Notes: generated by a model not told the origin, from the sequence alone. A stretch of DNA of 57,031 bases from Deltaproteobacteria bacterium (GCA_003235365.1 QJWJ01000098.1:1-57031); one strand, 5' to 3'. Numbered from the stretch's first letter, positions 8,681 to 17,392 are shown. Numbers and translations are program-made.

Positions 8681-11191
8681 ATGAGCACCAACGATCCGAA
8701 AGACCCGACGCGTCCCACTGGTGACAGTCCGATGAAGCTCGAGCCCTGGGCAGAGCGCTTGCTCCAACGTTCCGCTGCCTCGCGAGGGATGCCGCGTCGG
8801 GTGTTCCTGAAGGTGAGCGGCGTGTCGGGCCTCGCGCTCGGTTGGGGCTGCAGCTCGGATGGAGAGCAGGGCGCGGGTGGACCGGCGGGGCAGGGAAGTC
8901 TCACCACCGATCCGTCGGGCACGGCACCTGGCGTGGTGCCCGCGGGAAGCGGCCCAGGCACGGGTGTCGCGGCAACCGATGGGCCCGGGCCGGGCATCGT
9001 CGGGCCACCAGCTGGCACCGGCAGTGTTCCGGGGCCGAATCCCGGTGCTGGCGGCGGACCGGGGACAACCCCGTCCGGTGCCGGCGGCGCGCCAAATCCG
9101 GGTCCCGACGGAGCCGGAGGCGGCCCCGACGTCCCCGAGCCCGAGGGGTGCGTGAGCGATTGCGAGTGCGGTCCACCTTCCGAAGAGGGCCCTCCGCCCG
9201 AGGCCGCTCCGTCGTCGTTGGTGAACGCCTACGTTCGGATCGGCACGGACGACACGGTGACCCTTTACTGTCCGAAATGTGAGATGGGCCAAGGCGTGAT
9301 GACGGCGCTGCCGATGATGATCGCCGACGAGCTGGGCGTCGACTGGACGAAGGTGCGAGCTGAGCACCCCATGCCCGGCTCGGCCTACGGTGATCAATCC
9401 ACCTTCGGCAGTACGAGCGTCGCCAACACGTTTCAGGCGATGCGGCAGATGGGCGCGGCAGCACGCGAAATGCTGATCGCTGCCGCCGCTCAGAATTGGG
9501 GGGTGTCGGCTTCCGAGTGCCGCGTCGAACTCGGGGAGATCTTCCACGACGGCTCCGGCCAAAGTGCCCGTTTTGGCGAAGTGGCGGAGTTGGCTGCCAC
9601 GATGAGCGCTCCGCAGAACCCGCAGCTCAAGTCGTCGGGTGATTACACCATCATCGGTACTCCGCGAGCTCAACTCGGAGCCCGCGAAAAGGCATCCGGC
9701 AAGGCGATCTATGGCATCGACGTGATCATTCCGGACATGGTCTACGGCGTGGTGGCGTTTCCGCCGGACATCGGTGGCAGCGTAGGCTCTTACGACGACG
9801 CTGCGGCGCTAGCCGTCCCTGGTGTTCGCGCCGTCGTGGAGATCTCGGCGGGCGTTGCGGTCTTGGCTGACAACACGTGGGCGGCGCTCAAAGGGCGCGA
9901 CGCGCTCGAGGTCCAGTGGGTTGCGGGTCCCAACGCCAATGTCAACTCCGAGACGATGAGCTCGAACATGATGTCGATGATGGGCAGCGGCATGGCGAGC
10001 GTGGACCAGGGCGACGCGTTGGGCGCGTTCGACGCCGCGCCGGCGGAGCGTGCGCTGGACGTCGAATATCACTTGCCCTACCTCGCTCACGCCGCGATGG
10101 AACCGCTCAATGCCGTGGCGTACGTGAACGGAGGAAGCGTCGAGGTTTGGGCGGGGACTCAAGTCCCCGGCAGCGCCGTGACGGCGGCAGCTCAAGCAGC
10201 AGGGGTCAGCGAGCAGAACGTGACGTTCCACGTTCCACTGCTGGGGGGTGCCTTTGGTCGTCGCGCGTCGACCGACTACATCACCGTCGCCGTCGAGGCG
10301 TCTCGCGAGTCGGGCCTTCCCGTCAAACTGATGTACACGCGCGAAGACGACACGCGTGCCGCCCAGTATCGACCGCTCAATGCCAACCGCTTGCGCGGTT
10401 CGGTGGATGCCAGTGGCAACATCGAGTCGTGGAGTCACGACCTCGTTTTGCAACCCGTGTTTTTCAGCGCGTTTGCGGTGGAGGGCGCTGCGACGAACTT
10501 CTATTACGACATCTCCAATCGTCGCGTGACGTACACGGATCCTCGTCAGGGCGTTCCGGTCTCGACTTGGCGATCCGTCGGGGCGTCGCACAACGCCTTC
10601 GTCGTGGAATCCTTTCTGGATGAGCTCGCCGCGCTCGGAGGACAAGATCCGCTGGCGCTTCGCCTCGATCTGTTGGCCAACGAAGGCTCCGGCGATGCGC
10701 AGCGGCTGTCGGCCGTGTTGCAAGACGTGGCCATGCGTGCCGGCTGGGACACTCCGCCAGCAGAAGGGCGGGGCCGAGGCATCGCTTGTCACCTGACCTT
10801 CGGCACCGCCGTTGCCCAAGTGGTGGAGGTGTCCGTCGTGGAGGGCGAGGTGAAAATCCACAAGGTGTGGGCCACGGTCGACTGCGGCTTTGCGGTGAAC
10901 CCTCGGGGCATCGAAGCTCAGGTCGAAGGTTCGATCTGCTTCGGCCTGTCGGCGGCGCTACACGGCGAGATCAAGATTGAGAACGGCGGTGCCGTGCAGG
11001 ACAACTTCAACACCTATCGTATGGTGCGCATGAGCGACATCCCGGCGATCGAGGTGTCGATCATCAATTCCGGCGCTACCATGACCGGGATGGGCGAGCC
11101 CGCCGTCTCCCCGATCGCGCCAGCCTTGTGCAACGCGATTTTCCAAGCGTCTGGGCAACGCGTGCGGAAACTACCGATCTCGCTGGCGTGA
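8681..11191 (+). CDS. iorB: Molybdopterin-binding subunit of a molybdenum hydroxylase (IorB-like), Tat lipoprotein
   Basis: Catalytic subunit of 836 residues. Features of the family include the GQGVMTALPMM region, VPLLGGAFGRR (cofactor contact) and the C-terminal GMGEPAVSP, whose Glu is the expected catalytic base. The N-terminus has a twin-arginine-like segment, PRRVFLK, followed by a hydrophobic stretch and GWGCSSDG, so it is probably Tat-exported and lipid-anchored. About 110 residues of Gly/Pro/Ala-rich linker then tether the enzyme. The family performs hydroxylation of N-heterocycles or oxidation of aldehydes using water as oxygen source. The ATG at 8681 lies 4 bp after iorA with GGGAGAG upstream as ribosome binding site. 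Substrate is uncertain. Confidence 0.92.
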   Translation: MSTNDPKDPTRPTGDSPMKLEPWAERLLQRSAASRGMPRRVFLKVSGVSGLALGWGCSSDGEQGAGGPAGQGSLTTDPSGTAPGVVPAGSGPGTGVAATDGPGPGIVGPPAGTGSVPGPNPGAGGGPGTTPSGAGGAPNPGPDGAGGGPDVPEPEGCVSDCECGPPSEEGPPPEAAPSSLVNAYVRIGTDDTVTLYCPKCEMGQGVMTALPMMIADELGVDWTKVRAEHPMPGSAYGDQSTFGSTSVANTFQAMRQMGAAAREMLIAAAAQNWGVSASECRVELGEIFHDGSGQSARFGEVAELAATMSAPQNPQLKSSGDYTIIGTPRAQLGAREKASGKAIYGIDVIIPDMVYGVVAFPPDIGGSVGSYDDAAALAVPGVRAVVEISAGVAVLADNTWAALKGRDALEVQWVAGPNANVNSETMSSNMMSMMGSGMASVDQGDALGAFDAAPAERALDVEYHLPYLAHAAMEPLNAVAYVNGGSVEVWAGTQVPGSAVTAAAQAAGVSEQNVTFHVPLLGGAFGRRASTDYITVAVEASRESGLPVKLMYTREDDTRAAQYRPLNANRLRGSVDASGNIESWSHDLVLQPVFFSAFAVEGAATNFYYDISNRRVTYTDPRQGVPVSTWRSVGASHNAFVVESFLDELAALGGQDPLALRLDLLANEGSGDAQRLSAVLQDVAMRAGWDTPPAEGRGRGIACHLTFGTAVAQVVEVSVVEGEVKIHKVWATVDCGFAVNPRGIEAQVEGSICFGLSAALHGEIKIENGGAVQDNFNTYRMVRMSDIPAIEVSIINSGATMTGMGEPAVSPIAPALCNAIFQASGQRVRKLPISLA

Positions 11192-11252
11192 CGACACGCG
11201 GCCGCCGACTTGACCACCGAGTCGGTTTGCCGAATCGCTCGTCGAGTCTGCA

Positions 11253-11274
11253 GCGGAGTCCGATCGGGCTCCGC
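11253..11274. terminator. Hairpin between convergent genes
   Basis: A compact hairpin (GCGGAG pairing with CTCCGC around CCGATCGG) lies in the 144-bp gap between the convergent iorB and kinase genes. A second long-range 9-bp inverted repeat (11214-11222 with 11285-11293) surrounds it. The position suits a bidirectional terminator, but there is no T-run, so the call is tentative. Confidence 0.3.
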
Positions 11275-11335
11275 CGCCCCACGAACTCGGTGGCTCATCG
11301 ACGTTCGTCGGTCTCGAATGTCGTTTCGACGACGT

Positions 11336-12583
11336 TTAATGTTCGGCCGCGAAGGCCTGCAGCCGCTCGAGCATCGCCAGTCGGGCGTCGCAGGAAAGCG
11401 CGCTCAAGCACGCGGAGGGAAATGCGGCGGAGCATAGTCTGAATTCACCCTCACGGATCGGGTCGCGTCGGACCACATCCGCCCGGACGAGGCCGTCCAG
11501 GGCGACGAGCAGCGGCTCGTGATCCATTTCCGTCAGGGTTTGAACGTCGACGGTGCGAAAACGCGAGCCGAGGAGGCCAGCTGCGGCCGCAACGCGACGG
11601 TCCACGAGCGGGGTGTTGGCGACCTCGCGGGCGCACAGCAACAACTGGAGACGGCGCAACGCGGCCATGAGCTCTCGCGCGCCGGAGAATCGACGCTCCG
11701 GGTGGCGGGTTAGTGTGCGTTCGATGACGGTGTCGACTTCTTGCGGTAAATTGTGAGCTCCGCTCAAAGACGGAACCGTTGTCGACGAGTTGTTCAGCCA
11801 CGGGCACCGGGACCAGCCTTCCAGCGACGGGCGACCGCTGAGCATCTCGAAGAGCAAGCCGCCGACGCCCCATACGTCCGCGCGTTCGTCCACGATGCCG
11901 ATCCCCCATTGTTCGGGCGCCATGTAACTGGGGGTGCCTCTTGCCGTACGGGGCTCGGGAGTGTCGACCCCTTCGGGGTACGGGCTGCTGCACACACCGA
12001 AGTCCAACAGCTTGACCGAGCCGTCGAGCGTGATGAACACGTTGCTGGGCTTCAAGTCGAGATGCAGGACTTCGACCTCGTGGAGCGAGATCAGGGCCGA
12101 AGTGATTTGCATTGCAATCTGAACGGCGCGCGACGGCTGCAGACGTGATCGCCCCAGCAACTCTTCGAGCGTGTTGCCTTCGAGGTACTCCATGGCGATG
12201 AACGGCAGGCCGCGGATCACGTCGAAATCGTAGACGCCGACGATGTGCTCGTGGCGCAACCGGGCCAGTACCATCGCTTCGGCTTGCAGCGCGGCGTGGG
12301 GATTGTCGGAGGTGTCTAGGTCGAGCACCTTGATCGCCACGGATCGACGCAACACTACGTCGCGCGCGCGCCGAACGACTCCTGACCCGCCGGTCCCGAG
12401 GATCTCCAACAGTTCGTATCTGCCCAACTGGGCGCCGATGGGTAGGTCGGCCAAAGACGTGAGCTCGGGGAGCTTCACTCCCCGAGCCGATTCGGGAGCG
12501 CTGAACGCGTCGCGGCTTGCCGTTGGCTGTGCGGATTGCTCGGCGACCAGTTGACAGACCGTTTTGCGGCAGTGAGGAGTCAT
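11336..12583 (-). CDS. Ser/Thr protein kinase with AAA-kinase-type C-terminal tail
   Basis: Cytosolic Hanks-type kinase of 415 residues. The Gly-rich loop is LGTGGSGVV, the ATP lysine Lys85 (VAIKVL), the catalytic loop HLDLKPSN (His174, Asp176, Lys178, Asn181) and Asp194 in DFG. The usual HRD arginine is Leu, so it may not need activation-loop phosphorylation. No transmembrane segment is seen. The last ~115 residues (LLGSRFRTVDVQTL onward) resemble the winged-helix segment after the ATPase in the large kinase-AAA-TPR protein of this same window (MLGRTFRSSTLVTI), although this protein has no Walker A motif. It lies 159 bp downstream of the FHA gene on the same strand, so an FHA-kinase functional pair is plausible. 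Confidence 0.9.
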   Translation of the reverse strand: MTPHCRKTVCQLVAEQSAQPTASRDAFSAPESARGVKLPELTSLADLPIGAQLGRYELLEILGTGGSGVVRRARDVVLRRSVAIKVLDLDTSDNPHAALQAEAMVLARLRHEHIVGVYDFDVIRGLPFIAMEYLEGNTLEELLGRSRLQPSRAVQIAMQITSALISLHEVEVLHLDLKPSNVFITLDGSVKLLDFGVCSSPYPEGVDTPEPRTARGTPSYMAPEQWGIGIVDERADVWGVGGLLFEMLSGRPSLEGWSRCPWLNNSSTTVPSLSGAHNLPQEVDTVIERTLTRHPERRFSGARELMAALRRLQLLLCAREVANTPLVDRRVAAAAGLLGSRFRTVDVQTLTEMDHEPLLVALDGLVRADVVRRDPIREGEFRLCSAAFPSACLSALSCDARLAMLERLQAFAAEH

Positions 12584-12742
12584 GCGGAACCTTCGAAACG
12601 TCGAGCTCCCGCCAGGCTATCCAGCGGCGTCAGCCAGTTCCATTACACTCCCCTATCACTCCGGTCGCACGGCATGCTCATCTCGAGCGAGCTGCCCGCG
12701 TCCTGGGCAATTGGCTGGGTGGGGCTCTATCGATTGCTTCAC

Positions 12743-13678
12743 TCAGGTAGCCGCTTGCTGTTCTACCGTGCACTCCAAAGCACCGATTCGCATCTGTCCG
12801 GTACCCTCACGGCGCTCCACCACCTGCGCGTAGTCCAAGAAACCCATGCTCGAGAACTTCGAACGAACGCGGTGGATCCACACGTTGAGTTGCTGCTCAC
12901 CACAGCGCAACATGCGCATCAAATCTTCTCTGTGTGTCCATCCAGCCTCGCCGCCCCGCGTGTCGGCGTTTCGCAGTCGCGCCAGCTGCAGCAGCATGTA
13001 GTACCCGCTCAATTGGCCCATCGAGACTCGTTCTCGGCGCGATTCGACAGTGAGCAGGACGCGCTCCTCGTCTGCAGAGACGCTGAAGTGAAACGTGCTG
13101 TCTGCGACGAGGCGCACGCGGCCGGTACGCATCGTCGGCTTCCATTCGGCCGGACAGGTGAAGCGCCAACTCCGTCCACCGGCCTCGAATACGCTTCCCG
13201 CGCGCAGCGGCATGACGCTGTCTTTGAGTTCGAGCGCCCATTGCCCATCTGCGGCGCGGAAGATGCTCGCGTCTCCATCGCTGGCGCCGGGGATGGCGAT
13301 GACTCCCTCGTCGATGGCCGTGGGGATACCACCGGCCAGCGGCACGACCATGGGGACGGGCTCGATGGTATCTTCAACCACCCAGGTGATGCTCGGATCT
13401 GCAAAACTCAGCCGCGCGCCTGCCGTCAACTCGACCTCGACGCCTGGGCTGAGCGGCGTGTCGTTGAGCCAAGTACCGTTCGTGCTGCCCAGGTCGCGCA
13501 ACACCCACTTCCTGTCTCGAAAGCTGACGGACGCGTGTTCCGACGAGACTCGGTCGTCATCGATGCGCAGGGCGCAGTGTTCAGCTCGCCCGACCAACGT
13601 GTGGTTCTCGAGGGCGAAGAACGCCGCTGAGCTTTCCGAGCGAAGACCTCCCACGGCACGCACCGTTGCACGGAGCAT
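12743..13678 (-). CDS. FHA-domain protein with winged-helix-like C-terminus
   Basis: A 311-residue protein. Residues about 10-100 are an FHA domain with the phosphothreonine-binding set GR (30-31), SSEH (45-48) and GSTNGTWLN (64-72). A middle region of uncertain fold follows. The last ~100 residues, after LQLARLRNAD, resemble a winged-helix module: HREDLMRMLRCGEQQLNVWIHRVRSKF, followed by a beta-hairpin-like RREGTGQMRIG, as in bacterial transcriptional regulators. It could read the phosphorylation state set by either neighbouring kinase and act on DNA, probably at the adjacent YcaO-TfuA operon or its own. The FHA assignment is clear; the DNA-binding role is inferred. The gene follows the tfuA-like gene by 87 bp on the same strand. 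Confidence 0.85.
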   Translation of the reverse strand: MLRATVRAVGGLRSESSAAFFALENHTLVGRAEHCALRIDDDRVSSEHASVSFRDRKWVLRDLGSTNGTWLNDTPLSPGVEVELTAGARLSFADPSITWVVEDTIEPVPMVVPLAGGIPTAIDEGVIAIPGASDGDASIFRAADGQWALELKDSVMPLRAGSVFEAGGRSWRFTCPAEWKPTMRTGRVRLVADSTFHFSVSADEERVLLTVESRRERVSMGQLSGYYMLLQLARLRNADTRGGEAGWTHREDLMRMLRCGEQQLNVWIHRVRSKFSSMGFLDYAQVVERREGTGQMRIGALECTVEQQAAT

Positions 13679-13765
13679 CGAATCAAGTCCATGCCAAAGC
13701 GAAACAGCGGCTACTGGTGCCTCGGGTGAGCGAGCGGGTCGAGAACCATCGTTTCCTGGTGTTTT

Positions 13766-14956
13766 CTACTCCGCGGCGTTCCTTTCTCCTCGACTAGTCG
13801 ACGGGGCGCAGCGCGCCAACCGTGCGGACCCCGATGGCTGCTGGGGAGGGGCGTACAACCCGGAGACCTTCAGAAAATCGATGAGCTGCCGGGCGCTGGA
13901 CTGAGACTGGCGCATTCGCGTATGGCGGCTGCAGGCCTCGTCGTACACGAGCTTCTCCAGACCGTGTTCGTCGAGGTTTTGTGTCTGCATCCACCTTTCG
14001 AGTTGCTCTCTGTCGTGCAAGCCCCTGGCGCTGCACAGTTCCGCCAACGCTGCTGCGTGGTCTTGCTCGTCCGGGACGAACCCGTCCAGACGGGCAGCGT
14101 CGATGTCGAGCGTGCGAAGTCTCGCGCACAGCTCCAACGAGGAGAAGCTGGCGGGATCTGCCCGGAGGATACGAAGCAGAGCCTGCTCTTGAGGGGGTAA
14201 CGTCGCGGGATCATCGGTGTTCGCCTGCACGAATCCACGGCGTACCGTTTCCCAGGCGTCGGTGTGGTTGAATTGCCAGCTGGCGAGAGGCGCTTCGATC
14301 GACTCGGGTTCGGCCAGGACCGCAAGTAACAGCTGTGCGTCCTCTCGCTTCACGTCGCGGCGCGATCCAGGAGCTCGGAGCCAGTCGCGCAATCGTTGCA
14401 CGGCCGCCGTGTCCATGTTTCGGTAGGCCCACGCGAGCACGGCAGAGTATGACCGGTCGGGATAGTAGAGCGCTTTGACGTGCGCCACGAGCGCGTCGTG
14501 AATCGTGTGATCGATGACGCCTTGGGTCACGGCATCGACGAGGGTTGCGCGCACGTTGACCATGGCCTCGGACCCGGGGCGGTAGTCGTTCTCTGCGCTG
14601 CCGTGCACGATGGTGACTTCATCGTCGTCGCTCAATCTGCCCTCGGCGAACGCGGTGTACACCTGTCCCACACCTCGCATCCCGAAGTCGGCCAACTCCA
14701 CGGCGCGGAGTGCACCCATGCTCGAGCAGCCGTATACGGCAATTCCAGACGACAAGGCGAACAGCAGCTCTTTGTGCCAAACCGCTGGTACCCGTTCGAA
14801 GTATCCATCGATGAGTGCGATGGCACGCGGCCGTTGCGAAACGAGCGCGTAGACACTGCCTTGCTCTGCTGGCTCGTGGTAGACGAGGTGGTCGGCTTTG
14901 GGTCGGCAGCCGCGTGGCAGCGACGGGCCTGCGAAAACGTGAACGATTGGGGTCAT
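13766..14956 (-). CDS. TfuA-like protein, partner of YcaO
   Basis: TfuA-family protein of 396 residues. The diagnostic core is near the N-terminus: AIALIDGYFERVPAVWHKE, then LSSGIAVYGCSSMGALRAVE and DDDEVTIVHG. TfuA proteins work with YcaO enzymes in backbone thioamide formation, probably by supplying sulfide or stimulating the YcaO, as established for methyl-coenzyme M reductase and thiovarsolin. The C-terminal ~200 residues are helical, low in similarity to anything I recognise, and longer than the core family. The start ATG overlaps the YcaO stop by four bases (ATGA), so the pair is translationally coupled. The trifolitoxin gene tfuA gave the family its name; I leave the symbol blank because the product here is unknown. 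Confidence 0.92.
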   Translation of the reverse strand: MTPIVHVFAGPSLPRGCRPKADHLVYHEPAEQGSVYALVSQRPRAIALIDGYFERVPAVWHKELLFALSSGIAVYGCSSMGALRAVELADFGMRGVGQVYTAFAEGRLSDDDEVTIVHGSAENDYRPGSEAMVNVRATLVDAVTQGVIDHTIHDALVAHVKALYYPDRSYSAVLAWAYRNMDTAAVQRLRDWLRAPGSRRDVKREDAQLLLAVLAEPESIEAPLASWQFNHTDAWETVRRGFVQANTDDPATLPPQEQALLRILRADPASFSSLELCARLRTLDIDAARLDGFVPDEQDHAAALAELCSARGLHDREQLERWMQTQNLDEHGLEKLVYDEACSRHTRMRQSQSSARQLIDFLKVSGLYAPPQQPSGSARLARCAPSTSRGERNAAE

Positions 14957-16179
14957 GCGGCAAGCCTTTCCAGTTGTTGGCGGGCTCGTTTGCCCGGTCG
15001 GTAGCCAGGGACGTCGCGGGATTGCTCCAGGCCGGGAACGAGCACTCGCACGACCGGAATGCCGAACTCCGGTTTCGTCAGATCGACGACCACGAGATGC
15101 TCGATACCCACCGACGCAAGGCGGTTCTTGAGAAAGTGAACGTCTGCCTCCAGATTGTCGGATTCGAAGTTCGGCGCTTGGTGGAAGTGGCGGTGCCCCA
15201 CACCGCGGAATGCAGACTCGCGCAATGCGACCAGGCGCTGCAGATCCGCGGCTTCGTCGTAGCGTTCCCGTGGCAGGTCGTCCCGGGAACCCGAAATCAC
15301 GGTTAGACGCGATTGCGCGGCTTCGGTGAGTGCTCGCGACAGTGCGATGCCCCGATTGGGGTGACTGCCCGAGCCACTGTTGGGACGCAGCGGTCGCTGG
15401 GGGTCGAGCTGCCGATCCGCAATGACGGCGCGGAAGCTCGCCACCCCGACGTCGGAGGTGATGTCCCAGACTGCGATTTCGACGTCGGCCGCTTCGAGTC
15501 GGTTCAACAGAGGCAAACAGACGTCACAATCCACGCTACTCAGGTCGACCCGCCGCAGATCGCGTTCCGATTGGGGTAACAGGCGAAACAGCGTTTCAGC
15601 GTCGCGTTCGATCACTTCTGCCACGCCATGCGCCACCGCTTCGTACAGATGGTTGCCCGAAGCGAGGCCGTTGGAGGTCATGGGAAAGCACCCCGAGTCT
15701 GCAGGAAACGGCAGCGTGTAGTCCGTGTGCACCATTTCGTGGGGGACCCAACACTCGCGTTGTTGCTGCAGGTCGACCCCTTCGATCCAATGAAGCTTGA
15801 GCGTTGGGTGATAGCGTCCCTCCGAACTTCGTGGCAACGACTCTGGATCGAGTAGCACGCGTCGAAATCGAAGCTGGTCGTAGCTGCCCAGCAGCAGCGG
15901 GCTGTCGATGTGTTCGGCGTGATAAAACTCGATTGACTCCATCAAACCCGATACTTCGGCGCATGCCAGCGTGTGCCCCTTACCCTGGGCGACAGCCAAG
16001 GAACGCGAGTTTGGTCGGCACACGACGACCACGGGGATCCCGATGTGGTCCAGGCCGGTGACGTTGGCGATTCGGGTGATGCCCATCACGCGCAGGAGCG
16101 GATCGAGACGCTGTCGAGTGGCCTCGGGGGAGACCACTCGATGCGTTCCCAAGCGATGGGTCTTCTCGCTTGCGTTCAC
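14953..16179 (-). CDS. YcaO-domain ATP-dependent cyclodehydratase/thioamide synthetase
   Basis: YcaO enzyme of 408 residues. All ATP/Mg motifs look intact: KG at 67-68, SGLMESIE with Glu81 and Glu84, then SNGLASGN (169-177), Glu180, and EVIERDA with Glu188, Glu191 and Asp193, followed by LTEAAQSRLTVISGSRDDL. YcaO proteins activate peptide-backbone amide oxygens by phosphorylation for attack by Cys/Ser/Thr side chains or by external sulfide. The TfuA gene directly after it points to the thioamide-forming branch. I choose a GTG start at 16179 that overlaps the preceding stop (GTGA); an upstream start at 16263 would lie inside the neighbour. No E1-like ThiF gene or short precursor peptide is seen. 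Confidence 0.93.
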   Translation of the reverse strand: MNASEKTHRLGTHRVVSPEATRQRLDPLLRVMGITRIANVTGLDHIGIPVVVVCRPNSRSLAVAQGKGHTLACAEVSGLMESIEFYHAEHIDSPLLLGSYDQLRFRRVLLDPESLPRSSEGRYHPTLKLHWIEGVDLQQQRECWVPHEMVHTDYTLPFPADSGCFPMTSNGLASGNHLYEAVAHGVAEVIERDAETLFRLLPQSERDLRRVDLSSVDCDVCLPLLNRLEAADVEIAVWDITSDVGVASFRAVIADRQLDPQRPLRPNSGSGSHPNRGIALSRALTEAAQSRLTVISGSRDDLPRERYDEAADLQRLVALRESAFRGVGHRHFHQAPNFESDNLEADVHFLKNRLASVGIEHLVVVDLTKPEFGIPVVRVLVPGLEQSRDVPGYRPGKRARQQLERLAA

Positions 16180-17234
16180 TTCCCTTCTTCCTTCGAACAC
16201 AGTTCGCGCATCTTTGCGATGGCAGACTTGCTCGTGCCCAAATTGATGACGTAACACATGCACCCATCGCCGATTTCCGTCGATCGTTCCTCGGGGACCG
16301 ACGCCATCGGGACCTTGGACTCCATCAACGGAAGCAGTCGTTTGGCTGTGCTAGACAGCTCCGCCGGGTCGATCTGTTTCACGACGCCCCCGACGTCGAG
16401 CGCTTCTTGATTGACCTTGTATACGCCGCCCCACGGCGTCGCGATCAGTAGCTGGTTCGCGTCGAGAACGCCGTTTCCGTTGCTCACCGACTTGAACTGA
16501 GGACGTTTCTCAGTTTCGGAACGCTCCCGGTACTCTTGCAGCACGGACTTGGGCTTGATGCCGGCCAAGTTGAAAAGAAGGGTCTTCTCTTGGTCGTACT
16601 GGAGCTGAGCGACGGTCGCCCCGTCATTCAGCAGGTCTTGTAGGCGGCGATTCTGCTCTTGTCGTCGGGCGTCGGCTTTGGCGTCCGGCGATTCGGGCCG
16701 AGCCTCGGGCGTTCCCCTGCGGGAGCGAGCACGACGGAAGGCCTCGAGGTCTTCTTTGATGTCGAACGGTGCCCAGTGTTGTCGCATCGCATGATGTTCG
16801 AGGAGGAAGGGCTCACCTTCCGTGTCGACGATGATGGTCTGACTTTGGTGACCCACGTGGGCGGGGTCGTGTGGCAGCGACGTCGTCAGCGAATGAGTTG
16901 TTTCTCTCAGGAGGTTCTGGATCTTCTGATACTGCTGTCGGAACGAGGTGATCTCTTCGGCGGACACGCCGGGGGGAGGAGGTGAAGGCGGAACGTGGTC
17001 GTCCTCGACGGCGCCGGCTAGCATCACCTGAAGGACGGATGCCTCGTCGGGGATCTGCCAGATTTGCGTGAAGCGATTCAACTCTCCGCTGACGGGGTAA
17101 GATGCGTGGACTAGCTCCCAGTGGAAGTAGTCGAACATCAGCGGCAAGATGTTCTTCATCTCGGTCTTGAAGTCTTTGACTTTGTCGCGGTCTACATAAA
17201 ACTGGGCTTGGAGATAGGTCGGAAAACTGGACAT
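16176..17234 (-). CDS. Unrecognised protein, first gene of the YcaO-TfuA operon
   Basis: A 352-residue soluble protein of unknown function. Residues 1-75 (YLQAQFYVDRDKVKDFKTE, FHWELVHASYP, FTQIWQIPDE) resemble a NIPSNAP-type alpha-beta barrel half. A Pro-rich spacer, a charged helical region (about 200-250) and a C-terminal globular part with LLIATPWGGVYKVN follow. It ends with a small segment containing GDGCMCYVINLGT (Cys325, Cys327) and a basic tail with one more Cys. The start is set by a strong Shine-Dalgarno AGGAG at 17241-17245, six bases before the ATG. Its stop overlaps the YcaO start (GTGA). As first gene in a coupled YcaO-TfuA unit it could be the modified substrate, a substrate-presenting protein or a sulfur carrier; this is inference. 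Confidence 0.8.
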   Translation of the reverse strand: MSSFPTYLQAQFYVDRDKVKDFKTEMKNILPLMFDYFHWELVHASYPVSGELNRFTQIWQIPDEASVLQVMLAGAVEDDHVPPSPPPPGVSAEEITSFRQQYQKIQNLLRETTHSLTTSLPHDPAHVGHQSQTIIVDTEGEPFLLEHHAMRQHWAPFDIKEDLEAFRRARSRRGTPEARPESPDAKADARRQEQNRRLQDLLNDGATVAQLQYDQEKTLLFNLAGIKPKSVLQEYRERSETEKRPQFKSVSNGNGVLDANQLLIATPWGGVYKVNQEALDVGGVVKQIDPAELSSTAKRLLPLMESKVPMASVPEERSTEIGDGCMCYVINLGTSKSAIAKMRELCSKEEGK

Positions 17235-17392
17235 TGGGAGCTCCTCATGGACGGTTGACGAGGCCATTGTCGGCGACGTGCAAGCCTCGGGTCTATTGCG
17301 ATACGATTTCACCCGGCCCCACCGACTCCGCCCCGCGTGACCGGGGTACAGCGCCCGTGGCGTTCGGGGACCGAGCGCAGTACAGTCAACCT
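17235..17392. promoter_or_regulatory. Divergent intergenic region of YcaO operon and kinase-AAA gene
   Basis: About 158 bp between the minus-strand operon start and the proposed GTG start of the kinase-AAA protein. It contains the operon's Shine-Dalgarno (AGGAG at 17241-17245, minus strand). Shared control of the two units is likely from geometry; no promoter boxes could be assigned with confidence. Confidence 0.45.

Noticed and set aside
8570..9673. Long minus-strand frame opposite the molybdenum hydroxylase gene
   Set aside because: Antisense shadow of a high-GC gene; no domain, and the plus-strand product has clear family motifs.
9809..10861. Second long minus-strand frame opposite iorB
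   Set aside because: His/Arg/Gly-biased translation typical of antisense frames; the sense gene is intact.
12536..13630. 364-codon plus-strand frame
   Set aside because: Opposes the FHA gene, whose GSTNGTWLN motif settles the strand.
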